A DNA stretch of 45,273 nucleotides from Lachnospiraceae bacterium (GTDB lineage: Bacteria > Bacillota > Clostridia > Lachnospirales > Lachnospiraceae): contig JAILBX010000219.1 in the NCBI GenBank assembly GCA_024680675.1, forward strand, positions 1 to 45,273. The letters are read 5' to 3'. The translations under genes and the position numbers were made by a program. Position 1 is the stretch's first letter; every line of letters begins with the position of its first letter. Shown in pieces: positions 34,492 through 42,555 of the stretch. The notes beneath the pieces were generated by a model, which worked only from the letters and a program-made list of their open reading frames with translations, did not search any database and was not told the DNA's origin.

Positions 34492-35520
34492 ATGGAATTT
34501 AAAAGAAAGTTACCGGCAACAACAGAGGTTAAGGCTATGTATCCCTTATCCGAGGCTCTTGCCCAAAGAAAGGCAGAGAATGACAAGGAGATAAGGAAGA
34601 TCTTTACGGGAGAGGATGACAGGCTCCTGCTTATAATAGGTCCATGTTCTGCAGACAGAGAGGATGCTGTTTTAGAATATATGTTAAGGCTTAGGGACTT
34701 AAGCGAAGAGGTCAAGGATAAGATACTTATAGTTCCAAGGATCTATACCAATAAGCCAAGGACTACGGGTGAAGGCTATAAGGGTATGATGCATCAGCCC
34801 GATCCGAATGCCTCACCTGATATGTTAAGGGGGATAATCGCCATAAGAAAGCTTCATTTGAATGCTCTTGAACAGACCGGCTTTTCCTCGGCGGATGAAA
34901 TGCTGTATCCTGAGAATCATAACTATCTGGATGATCTTCTTTCCTATGTTGCCGTAGGAGCCAGATCTGTGGAGGATCAGCAGCACAGGCTGACTGCCAG
35001 CGGACTTACCATACCTGTAGGAATGAAAAATCCTACAAGTGGAGATATAAATGTTATGATGAATTCCATATTTGCTGCCCAGCACCCTCATACCTTTGTA
35101 TATACAGGCTGGGAGGTGGCAACCAAGGGAAATCCCTTGGCCCATGCTATTTTAAGAGGGTCTGTGAACAAGCATGGAAGAAGTATTCCCAATTATCATT
35201 ATGAGGATCTTATGATATTAAAGGAAGCCTATGAAGAAAGCGGATTGTTGAATCCGGGAGTTATAATAGACACCAATCATAACAATTCCGGCAAGCTCTT
35301 TAATGAACAGCCGCGTATAGCCAAGGAGGTTCTTCACAGCACAAGACACTGCGAGGATATAAAGAAAATGGTCAAGGGTCTTATGATAGAGTCCTACCTG
35401 GTGGATGGATGCCAAAAGCCTGATGCGGAAAACAAGATCTATGGAAGATCAATTACAGATCCCTGTCTTGGCTGGGAAAAGACCAAAACTCTTATCAGGG
35501 AAATAGCAGAGTTAAGATAA
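34492..35520 (+). CDS. aroF: Type I DAHP synthase
   Basis: 342 residues from ATG 34492, with AGGAGG 6 bases upstream; the frame opens at 34477 but that start would overlap the site. It resembles the AroFGH class of E. coli type: LLIIGPCSADREDAVLEY, RIYTNKPRTTGEGYKGMMHQPDP, VAVGARSVEDQQHR, PVGMKNPTSGDI and DTNHNNSGK. It condenses PEP and erythrose 4-phosphate in the first step of aromatic synthesis. With pheA-aroQ-aroA-tyrA it supplies five enzymes of the pathway; aroB, aroE, aroK and aroC are not in the window. Confidence 0.95.
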   Translation: MEFKRKLPATTEVKAMYPLSEALAQRKAENDKEIRKIFTGEDDRLLLIIGPCSADREDAVLEYMLRLRDLSEEVKDKILIVPRIYTNKPRTTGEGYKGMMHQPDPNASPDMLRGIIAIRKLHLNALEQTGFSSADEMLYPENHNYLDDLLSYVAVGARSVEDQQHRLTASGLTIPVGMKNPTSGDINVMMNSIFAAQHPHTFVYTGWEVATKGNPLAHAILRGSVNKHGRSIPNYHYEDLMILKEAYEESGLLNPGVIIDTNHNNSGKLFNEQPRIAKEVLHSTRHCEDIKKMVKGLMIESYLVDGCQKPDAENKIYGRSITDPCLGWEKTKTLIREIAELR

Positions 35521-35531
35521 GGAAAAGCTTA

Positions 35532-36131
35532 ATGATATTTGGTAAAAAAGATGACTTCAGTACTCTTACCTTCAGAAAAAGAAGCAGGGTAAAAATAGAG
35601 ACCAATCAAATATATGATATTATTTTGTGGGTCATTGGTATTCTTGTTGCTGTATTTTTGGGCGTGACTTTAGTTTACTTTTACGGTCTCAGAATAAATA
35701 TGGTGGGAAGCTCCATGGAACCTGTCCTTTATAACGGACAGGGAGTGCTTTTGGATAGAGTAACATACCGTTTTACCGCCCCCAAAAGAGGTGATGTGAT
35801 AGCCTTTTATCCAAACGGCAACAGTAAGTCCCATCTGTATATTAAAAGGGTTATCGGTTTGCCGGGTGAGACAATTCAGATAAAGGATTACTATGTGTAT
35901 ATAAACGGTATGAGATATTTTATGGATCTTTCGGAATATACCTATGAAGCAGGTGTGGCAGAAAATGAGATAGTATTAAAGGAGGATGAATACTTCGTGC
36001 TGGGGGATAACAGAGAGAATTCGGAGGATTCAAGAAGTGCCAACATAGGGAATGTAACAAGGAGCATGATAATCGGCAAAGCCTGGCTCCATCTGAAAAC
36101 GTCAAAAGCAAAAATGGGGTTGATAGAATAA
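35532..36131 (+). CDS. lepB: Signal peptidase I (first copy)
   Basis: 199 residues. One N-terminal transmembrane helix spans about residues 28-52. The catalytic Ser61 is in MVGSSMEP and the general-base Lys105 in YIKRVIGLPGE; box D GDNRENSEDSR is also present. It cuts signal peptides of Sec-exported proteins on the outer face of the membrane. Eleven bases separate it from aroF, and its stop overlaps the ylqF start (TAATG). A second lepB lies on the other side of ylqF. Confidence 0.94.
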   Translation: MIFGKKDDFSTLTFRKRSRVKIETNQIYDIILWVIGILVAVFLGVTLVYFYGLRINMVGSSMEPVLYNGQGVLLDRVTYRFTAPKRGDVIAFYPNGNSKSHLYIKRVIGLPGETIQIKDYYVYINGMRYFMDLSEYTYEAGVAENEIVLKEDEYFVLGDNRENSEDSRSANIGNVTRSMIIGKAWLHLKTSKAKMGLIE

Positions 36132-37009
36132 TGGAATACCAGTGGTTTCCGGGACATATGACCAAGGCCTTCCGTATGATGCAGGAGGATATAAAGCTCA
36201 TAGATCTGGTGATCGAGCTATTGGATGCAAGAGTCCCGATAAGCAGTAAAAATCCTGATATAGACAAGCTTGCAAAGGGAAAATCAAGACTTATAGTTTT
36301 GAATAAATATGATCTGGCGAATGAAAGCGAAAGCAGATATTTTGAAACCATGTATGAGGAAAGAGGCTTTACGGTTGTCAAAAGTGATTGTCGAAACAGG
36401 GGAAATGTTAAAAAAATAAGTGATGCTGTAGAGATAGCAAACAGAGAAAAGACGGAAAAGAACAGGAAGAAGGGGATAATAAACAGACCTGTCAGAGCCA
36501 TGGTGGTGGGAATACCAAATGTTGGAAAGTCCACCCTTATTAATTCACTTTCAAATAAAGCCAGCGCAAAAACAGGTAACAAGCCCGGGGTTACAAGAGG
36601 TAAGCAGTGGATCAGACTTAATAAGCAGATCGAGCTTTTAGATACTCCCGGGGTATTATGGCCTAAGTTTGAAGATAAGGAAACCGGCCTGCGTCTTGCT
36701 CTTATAGGAACAATAAATGATGATATAATAGATCATGTTGAACTGGCCATGTCCCTGATCGGGATATGTCTTGAATCCTACAGTGATGCTTTTATCAAAA
36801 GATACGGCCTGGAGCCCCGGGAGATCCTTGAAAGCCAAAATACAGGGAATCCTTCCCTTAACATTCTTGAAATGATCGCAAAAAAGAGAGGGGCCCTGCT
36901 TAAGGGCGGTGATTACGATCTTTTAAAGGCTGCAAGACTTTTGCTTTCGGATTTCAGAAGCGGAAAGCTTGGCAGGATAACTCTGGATGGGAGACCGGAT
37001 AATGGATAA
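36131..37009 (+). CDS. ylqF: Ribosome biogenesis GTPase YlqF/RbgA
   Basis: 292 residues. It is a circularly permuted GTPase: the G4 motif NKYD (about residues 58-61) precedes G1 GIPNVGKST (127-135) and G3 DTPG (171-174). The N-terminus QWFPGHMTKA is diagnostic for RbgA/YlqF. The family promotes late assembly of the 50S subunit, with uL6 and L16 involvement known in Bacillus. In Bacillus it lies directly after rplS and before rnhB; here two lepB genes surround it. Confidence 0.96.
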   Translation: MEYQWFPGHMTKAFRMMQEDIKLIDLVIELLDARVPISSKNPDIDKLAKGKSRLIVLNKYDLANESESRYFETMYEERGFTVVKSDCRNRGNVKKISDAVEIANREKTEKNRKKGIINRPVRAMVVGIPNVGKSTLINSLSNKASAKTGNKPGVTRGKQWIRLNKQIELLDTPGVLWPKFEDKETGLRLALIGTINDDIIDHVELAMSLIGICLESYSDAFIKRYGLEPREILESQNTGNPSLNILEMIAKKRGALLKGGDYDLLKAARLLLSDFRSGKLGRITLDGRPDNG

Positions 37010-37565
37010 AAGGACTGCCGCAGGGAAAAAAAATCAAAAAAAAGGGTCAGAAGGAAGTAAGAAGCTTATGGAGTTTAGTCTTTTTGTCTTCCTTGTATTG
37101 GCCATATCCTATATACTGGTAACCTTTGTAACCCAAAGGACAAGGGTTAACGGGACATCTATGGAAAGCACATTATACGACGGCGATAACATTATGATGG
37201 ATAAGCTGTCCTATCGTTTCAGGTCTCCAAGGAGAAAGGAGATCGTCTGTTTTTATTCTGCCAATAAAAAAGAGATACTTATAAAAAGGATCATAGGCCT
37301 TCCGGGAGAAAGGGTAAAGATAGAAAAGGGAAGTATATATATTGACGGAAAGCTTTTAAACGATTATATCGGCGGTCTTAACTATGCAGGCATAGCCGCA
37401 GAGGAAATAAGACTTGGAGAGGATGAATATTTCTGCCTGGGGGATAACAGGGGAGCCAGTATAGATTCAAGGTATGCCGAGATCGGAAATGTGAAAAGGG
37501 AAGACATGCTGGGAAGGGCTTTTTTACTGTATTATCCCTTTAACAGGATAAGAATAGTAAAGTAA
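37002..37565 (+). CDS. lepB: Signal peptidase I (second copy)
   Basis: 187 residues from ATG 37002, overlapping the end of ylqF by 8 bases. A basic N-terminus (KKNQKKGSEGSKK) precedes one transmembrane helix at about residues 23-45. Ser53 in GTSMEST and Lys95 in LIKRIIGLPGE form the catalytic dyad, and GDNRGASIDSR is box D. It differs clearly from the first copy at 35532, so this is an old duplication or a divergent paralogue rather than a recent repeat. The two may prefer different substrates; that is inference. Confidence 0.93.
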   Translation: MDKRTAAGKKNQKKGSEGSKKLMEFSLFVFLVLAISYILVTFVTQRTRVNGTSMESTLYDGDNIMMDKLSYRFRSPRRKEIVCFYSANKKEILIKRIIGLPGERVKIEKGSIYIDGKLLNDYIGGLNYAGIAAEEIRLGEDEYFCLGDNRGASIDSRYAEIGNVKREDMLGRAFLLYYPFNRIRIVK

Positions 37566-37601
37566 AGAGTTTGATTGGGAAGGCTTAAGGCGGTGAAGAA
37601 T

Positions 37602-38357
37602 TTGAAGAGCGTAAATGAAATAAAGGATGAATATTCAGAGCTTAAGGAAGAGGCTTTAGAGCTTTTTATAAAGGAATATATGCAGGATGAGAGAAGTGCT
37701 GTAAAAGCCCTTGTGAAGAGGGCTGAGAAGTCCCTGGAAAGGTACCGGAAAGAGCTGCTTCGAACGGAAGAGATGAAAAGCTATGAGCATAAGTATTCAG
37801 ACTTTCAGTATATCTGCGGTATTGATGAGGTGGGAAGAGGCCCCTTGGCAGGTCCGGTAGTAGCCGGAGCCGTAATATTAAAAAAAGATTGTGATATACT
37901 TTATATTAACGATTCCAAAAAGCTTTCCCCTGCAAAAAGAGAAGAGCTTTATGATCGGATAATGGATGAGGCTTTAGCTACAGGCTTTGGACTGGTTTCA
38001 AATGAAAGGATAGATGAGATAAATATCCTCCAGGCTACCTATGAGGCAATGCGTCAGGCTATTCAGAATCTTAAGATAAAACCCGATATATTATTAAATG
38101 ATGCAGTAACCATTCCTGAGGTTACTATAAAACAGGTACCCATAATAAAGGGGGATGCCAAGAGTATTTCCATAGCGGCTGCCAGTATCATAGCCAAGGT
38201 TAAAAGAGACAGGCTTATGGTGGAGTATGATAAGGAATATCCCGGATACAGCTTTGCAGCCAATAAAGGCTATGGGTCAAAAGAGCATATAAATGCCATA
38301 AAAACTCTGGGACTAACTCCTATACACAGAAGAACATTCACAGGGAATTTTGTATGA
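37602..38357 (+). CDS. rnhB: Ribonuclease HII
   Basis: 251 residues if started at TTG 37602, which gives MKSVNEIKDEY, similar to Bacillus RnhB, and follows AAGGCGGTG; a TTG at 37575 in frame would add nine residues. An N-terminal helical extension of about 75 residues precedes the catalytic core, as in Firmicutes RnhB. YICGIDEVGRGPLAGPVVAGAV carries the first Asp-Glu pair, and LNDAVTIP and KGDAKSISIAAASIIAKVKR follow. It cleaves RNA in RNA-DNA hybrids and misincorporated ribonucleotides. Its stop overlaps the next start by 4 bases. Confidence 0.93.
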   Translation: MKSVNEIKDEYSELKEEALELFIKEYMQDERSAVKALVKRAEKSLERYRKELLRTEEMKSYEHKYSDFQYICGIDEVGRGPLAGPVVAGAVILKKDCDILYINDSKKLSPAKREELYDRIMDEALATGFGLVSNERIDEINILQATYEAMRQAIQNLKIKPDILLNDAVTIPEVTIKQVPIIKGDAKSISIAAASIIAKVKRDRLMVEYDKEYPGYSFAANKGYGSKEHINAIKTLGLTPIHRRTFTGNFV

Positions 38358-40213
38358 GTTTTTTTAGTAATATTGCAGATCTTAATAATCTATTATCTCC
38401 GGGTTCAGGCCTAAAGACGGAAAAGAAGACCAGTGTTCCCCTAAGAGCAGAGTCTTCCGAAAAAAATTCCGGATTAAAAAGCGGAGATCTCGTATCCGGG
38501 GAGGTTGTAAATGTTGATGGGGACAAGGTAAAACTAAAGCTTTCCGGAGACAGGTTTATAGATGCTAAGCTTGAGACGGGAGCCTCTGTCAACAAGGGTC
38601 AGACCATGTCCTTTGAGGTAAGAAGCGACAGTGGTCAAACCTCCTTAAGACCCTTATATTCAAACCTGTCAGGAGCAACTCCCCAGGCATATCAGGCTTT
38701 ATCCGCAGCGGGGCTTTCCCCCTCAGAAAGTAATATCTCCATGGTAAATGCCATGATGGAGGAGGGAATGTCTGTCAATAAGGAAGCCCTTTTGGCAATG
38801 CTTAAGGATGTAAGCTCATATCCATCATCAGATCCTGCTAGCATAGTACAGCTGAATAAGCTTGGCATACCGGTTAATGAGGTAAATATAGGCCAGCTTG
38901 AAAATTATAAAAACCTGGAATACCAGATACTTGGAGATGCCGATGAGCTTTCAAAGGGTATCAGTGAAATGATAAAGGGGGATGTGAACGAAAAGGTCAA
39001 CAGTGATATCCTTTCTCTGCTAGCCGGCCTGGATAGTGACTTGGAGGAAGGATCAGCTATAAAAGAACTTACAGATCAGCTAAAGGAGCTTTCTAAGGAA
39101 GCTCCAAAAGAAAATGAGGGAGCTTTAAAGGACACAAATGATGAGATGGCTTCCTTAAAGGATCAGGCAGTAAAGGCTCAAGGAGATGTCCCAAACCTTA
39201 AAGAAGGGGATACTTTAAGCGGCAGGGAAGTTCAGTCAGCGACTGTCAGGGAGGGGGAGCTCCTTAAGGAGGGCTTAAAAGCTGACAGCCTTCTTAGTGA
39301 AGGGAATATGAGCCTTAAGGATGAAGAACTTTTGGGGACAGCAGATCAGGCAGTAAAGGCATCTGAAGGAGATAGCTCAAAGTATGGCAGTATCCTTAAG
39401 GAAATGGCGGATGATATATCGGCTCTCGGGATCCATAATGAAAAAACAGATGAGCTCTCAAAGGGAAGCATTAGCAGAGAAGATCTTTTAAGACTTGTGA
39501 ATGAGCTTTTAAAGCTTGATAAGTCAGACAGTAAATTTAAGGGACTTGAGGAGTCTCTAAGTAAGCTTTTGTCAAATGATGACTTTAAAAACACCATAAG
39601 AGAGGCTCTTATGGATAAATTCACCATAAATCCCAAGGAGATCTCAGGGGAGGGAAGCATAAATGAGCTTTATAAAAAGCTTTTAAGTCATACTGACAAG
39701 ATAACTCAGATGCTTAGCGAAAACGGTAAGGCTGACAGTCAGCTTATGGATCATGCAGCTAATATCAAAAACAATGTAAGCTTTATGAATGACTTAAACC
39801 AGATGATGCAGTATGTCCAGCTTCCTTTGAAAATGGCCAGGGAAAATGCCCATGGAGATCTTTATGTATATACAAAGAAAAAGAATCTAATGAGTAAGGA
39901 TGGCAGGGTAAGCGCACTTTTGCATCTGGATATGGAAAACTTAGGTCCTATGGATGTTTATGTTGCCATGGAAAATACAAGGGTAAATACCCATTTTTAT
40001 ATGCAGGATGATGAAACCCTGGACTTTATACTTGCAAATATCGATATACTGGATAAAAGGCTTAAGGATAAGGGATATGATATGCATACCACCGTTACCA
40101 GCAAGGACATAAAAGAGGATAAGGGAATAGTTGATACATTTTTGGAAAATGCATCAAAGGAGGGCTCTGTAAGCAGGAAGGTATCAAAATTCTCTTTTGA
40201 TGTAAGAGCCTGA
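38354..40213 (+). CDS. FliK-like flagellar hook-length control protein (YlqG-type)
   Basis: 619 residues. The N-terminal region (about 1-110) has a beta domain (GDLVSGEVVNVDGDKVKLKL). A long Ser/Lys/Glu/Leu-rich middle (about 110-470) appears low-complexity and probably extended. The C-terminal 120 residues, VSALLHLDMENLGPMDVYVAMENTRVNTHFY through LDKRLKDKGYDMHTTV, match the FliK C-terminal domain that interacts with FlhB. In Bacillus the same slot after rnhB holds ylqG. The following gene encodes a free FlhB C-terminal-like domain, so the pair may form a switch module parallel to FliK-FlhB. Whether it acts in flagella is inferred. Confidence 0.8.
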   Translation: MSFFSNIADLNNLLSPGSGLKTEKKTSVPLRAESSEKNSGLKSGDLVSGEVVNVDGDKVKLKLSGDRFIDAKLETGASVNKGQTMSFEVRSDSGQTSLRPLYSNLSGATPQAYQALSAAGLSPSESNISMVNAMMEEGMSVNKEALLAMLKDVSSYPSSDPASIVQLNKLGIPVNEVNIGQLENYKNLEYQILGDADELSKGISEMIKGDVNEKVNSDILSLLAGLDSDLEEGSAIKELTDQLKELSKEAPKENEGALKDTNDEMASLKDQAVKAQGDVPNLKEGDTLSGREVQSATVREGELLKEGLKADSLLSEGNMSLKDEELLGTADQAVKASEGDSSKYGSILKEMADDISALGIHNEKTDELSKGSISREDLLRLVNELLKLDKSDSKFKGLEESLSKLLSNDDFKNTIREALMDKFTINPKEISGEGSINELYKKLLSHTDKITQMLSENGKADSQLMDHAANIKNNVSFMNDLNQMMQYVQLPLKMARENAHGDLYVYTKKKNLMSKDGRVSALLHLDMENLGPMDVYVAMENTRVNTHFYMQDDETLDFILANIDILDKRLKDKGYDMHTTVTSKDIKEDKGIVDTFLENASKEGSVSRKVSKFSFDVRA

Positions 40214-40243
40214 ACCGGGGCTTGCATAAAGGGGTGACAGAAA

Positions 40244-40546
40244 ATGGCTGACAGGGATAAGGATAAGAAAAAAGTAAAGACAGCGGTGGCTTTGGAATAT
40301 GATCCCAATGATACCGCACCTAAGATAGTAGCCACCGGTAAGGGGGCCATAGCAGAAAAGATAATTGAAAAGGCTAAGGAGGCAGACGTGCCTCTTCATG
40401 AGGATTCAAAGCTTGCGGAAACTCTGTCAAAGCTTGAAATAGGCGACTATATACCACCAGAGCTTTATGCTGTGGTGGCGGAGATACTGGTCTTTGTGGA
40501 TGAAATGGAGAAGATAAGAGGAAAGCTTGGAAGAAGGGAAAGTTAA
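40244..40546 (+). CDS. Stand-alone FlhB C-terminal domain protein (YlqH/FlhX-like)
   Basis: 100 residues. Its sequence TAVALEYDPNDTAPKIVATGKG, then IAEKIIEKAKEADVPLHEDSKLAETLSKLEIGDYIPPELY, matches the cytoplasmic C-terminal domain of the export-gate protein FlhB (EscU/YscU family). The self-cleaving NPTH motif is absent (here it reads DPND), and no membrane helices precede it. Bacillus YlqH is the same kind of protein at the same position. Such free domains may substitute for the cleaved FlhB tail. GGGGTGACAG precedes the ATG. It overlaps the YraN gene by 20 bases. Confidence 0.9.
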   Translation: MADRDKDKKKVKTAVALEYDPNDTAPKIVATGKGAIAEKIIEKAKEADVPLHEDSKLAETLSKLEIGDYIPPELYAVVAEILVFVDEMEKIRGKLGRRES

Positions 40547-40895
40547 CAAGAGAAGGATTGGAAAAAAATACGAGGATATGGCGGCAGAATATTTAAGCTC
40601 CCGGGGTCTTAGAATACTTTGCACAAATTTCAGGTCAAGGCAGGGAGAGATAGATATTGTGGCAAAGGAAGGCTTAACAGTTGTTTTTTGCGAGGTTAAG
40701 TACAGAAGGAACAGGGGACTGGGTCTGCCCTCAGAGGCTGTAAACAGGAAAAAACAAAGGATAATCTGCAGGGTGGCCGATTTTTACAGATGCAGATATG
40801 CTCTGCCTGACAATACAGACTACCGTTTTGATGTAATATCCATTCTGGATAATGAGATAAGCTGGTATAAAAACGCCTTTGAATATCAGGTCTGA
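40527..40895 (+). CDS. YraN/UPF0102-family putative endonuclease
   Basis: 122 residues, starting at TTG 40527 inside the previous gene, with AGAGGAAAGC upstream. The family motifs are visible: GKKYEDMAAEYLSSRGLRIL, NFRSRQGEIDIVAKEG and VVFCEVKYRRNRGLGLPSEAV. The E-x-D and EVK residues are like those of Holliday-junction-resolvase/restriction-like nucleases. Function is not established. The gene often follows rnhB, as here. It ends the long operon begun at pheA. Confidence 0.92.
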   Translation: MEEGKVNKRRIGKKYEDMAAEYLSSRGLRILCTNFRSRQGEIDIVAKEGLTVVFCEVKYRRNRGLGLPSEAVNRKKQRIICRVADFYRCRYALPDNTDYRFDVISILDNEISWYKNAFEYQV

Positions 40896-40918
40896 CTTTG
40901 GTGATAAGGCAGGGTGGC

Positions 40919-40947
40919 TTGATTAAAAAAAACGTTTATGTTATATC
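40919..40947 (+). promoter_or_regulatory. Possible promoter of gltX
   Basis: TTGATT (40919-40924) and TATATC (40942-40947), spaced by 17 bases, lie upstream of gltX. The boxes deviate from the consensus; the 98-base leader that would result contains two hairpins. Confidence 0.45.
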
Positions 40948-40993
40948 TTATATATGCCGAGCAAATTGCGAAGAAATTTGCGAGGTTGACATG

Positions 40994-41013
40994 CGCCATA
41001 TGATGGCGTTTTT
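40994..41013 (+). terminator. Hairpin plus T-run in front of gltX
   Basis: CGCCAT (40994-40999) pairs with ATGGCG (41003-41008), followed by five Ts. It either ends the preceding operon or attenuates gltX, whose start is 33 bases further. A second hairpin, GCAAAT (40961-40966) with ATTTGC (40976-40981), lies just upstream. The T-box core sequence was not seen. Confidence 0.6.
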
Positions 41014-41045
41014 AAACAATAATAAGGATCAGAGAGGTTATATAA

Positions 41046-42503
41046 ATGAAGATAAGAACAAGATTTGCACCAAGTCCAACAGGAAGGATGCATGTGGGTA
41101 ACTTAAGAACGGCTCTTTATGCCTACCTTGTGGCAAAGCATGAGGATGGTGATTTTCTTTTGAGAATAGAAGATACAGACCAGGAAAGATATATGGAGGA
41201 AGCGGTTGATATAATATACCGTACAATGAAAAGGACAGGTCTTATCCATGACGAAGGGCCTGACAAGGAGGGGGATGTAGGTCCCTATGTTCAGAGCGAA
41301 AGGCAGAAGGAGGGCATATACCTTAAGTATGCAAAGAAGCTTATAGATGAAGGTAAGGCTTATTACTGCTTCTGTGATAAAGAAAGATTAGAGGGTCTTA
41401 CCCAGATAATAGATGGTAAGGAGATAAGCGTTTATGATAAGCATTGTCTTGGCCTTTCAAAGGAGGAGGTTGAGGCAAATCTTAAGGAGGGGAAGCCTTA
41501 TGTAATAAGGCAGAACAATCCAAGAGAGGGAAGTACATCCTTTCATGATGAGATATATGGGGATATAACCGTGGATAATGCTGAGCTTGACGATATGATC
41601 CTGATAAAATCCGATGGTTATCCCACCTACAATTTTGCCAATGTTATAGATGATCATCTTATGGGGATAACCCATGTTGTAAGGGGAAATGAATATCTTT
41701 CCTCATCCCCTAAATACAACAGGCTTTATGAGGCCTTCGGATGGGAGATACCAACCTATATTCACTGTCCTCTTATCACCGATGAAGACCATAAGAAGCT
41801 GGCAAAAAGAAGCGGACATTCTTCCTACGAGGACCTTTTGGAGCAGGGATTTTTGTCTGAGGCTATAGTTAATTTTGTGGCCCTGCTGGGCTGGAGTCCT
41901 GAGGACAATAAAGAGATAATGAGCCTTAAGGAGCTGGTTGAAAAGTTTGACTACCACCATATAAATAAATCTCCGGCGGTATTTGACTATACCAAGCTTA
42001 AGTGGATGAACGGTGAGTATATAAAGGCAATGGACAATGACGCTTTCTATGAGATGGCCATGCCCTATATAAAGGAGGTAATTCACAAGGATCTTGACCT
42101 TAAGCGTATAGCGGATATGGTTAAGACAAGGATAGAGATCTTTCCGGATATTAAGGATCATATTGATTTCTTTGAGGAGCTTCCGGAATATGACAGCTCC
42201 ATGTATGTTCATAAAAAAATGAAGACCGATAAAGAAAGCTCCCTTCAGGTCCTTACAGAGGTTTATGAGATCTTAAGCGCTCATGAGGACTTTTCAAATG
42301 ATGCCCTGTATGCCCTTTTGTCGGATTACGTTGGGAAAAAGGGGGTTAAAAACGGATTTGTTATGTGGCCCATACGTACGGCCGTATCCGGTAAACAGAT
42401 GACTCCCGGCGGGGCTACAGAGCTTATGGAGCTATTGGGTAAGGAGGAGTCCCTAAAAAGGATAAAGCTTGGTATTGAAAAGCTTAAGGCTGAGCTATTA
42501 TAA
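41046..42503 (+). CDS. gltX: Glutamyl-tRNA synthetase
   Basis: 485 residues. The class I HIGH-like motif is in [20 protein letters not shown] and the KMSKS-like motif is KKLAKRSG, where Ala replaces the usual Ser of [34 protein letters not shown] and the C-terminal helical anticodon-binding domain are as expected. It loads glutamate on tRNA-Glu and probably tRNA-Gln, given the Firmicutes context; whether it is discriminating cannot be seen. AGAGAGG precedes ATG 41046. Confidence 0.95.
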   Translation: MKIRTRFAPSPTGRMHVGNLRTALYAYLVAKHEDGDFLLRIEDTDQERYMEEAVDIIYRTMKRTGLIHDEGPDKEGDVGPYVQSERQKEGIYLKYAKKLIDEGKAYYCFCDKERLEGLTQIIDGKEISVYDKHCLGLSKEEVEANLKEGKPYVIRQNNPREGSTSFHDEIYGDITVDNAELDDMILIKSDGYPTYNFANVIDDHLMGITHVVRGNEYLSSSPKYNRLYEAFGWEIPTYIHCPLITDEDHKKLAKRSGHSSYEDLLEQGFLSEAIVNFVALLGWSPEDNKEIMSLKELVEKFDYHHINKSPAVFDYTKLKWMNGEYIKAMDNDAFYEMAMPYIKEVIHKDLDLKRIADMVKTRIEIFPDIKDHIDFFEELPEYDSSMYVHKKMKTDKESSLQVLTEVYEILSAHEDFSNDALYALLSDYVGKKGVKNGFVMWPIRTAVSGKQMTPGGATELMELLGKEESLKRIKLGIEKLKAELL

Positions 42504-42555
42504 GGAAAGACTGATTGGATCAGCGTTTCCATAAGTAAAAAAAGAAAAGGCGATT

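Noticed and set aside
40898-41101. 67-residue open frame on the + strand before gltX
   Set aside because: It crosses the hairpins and overlaps the gltX start in another frame, has no good ribosome binding site and no recognisable sequence.
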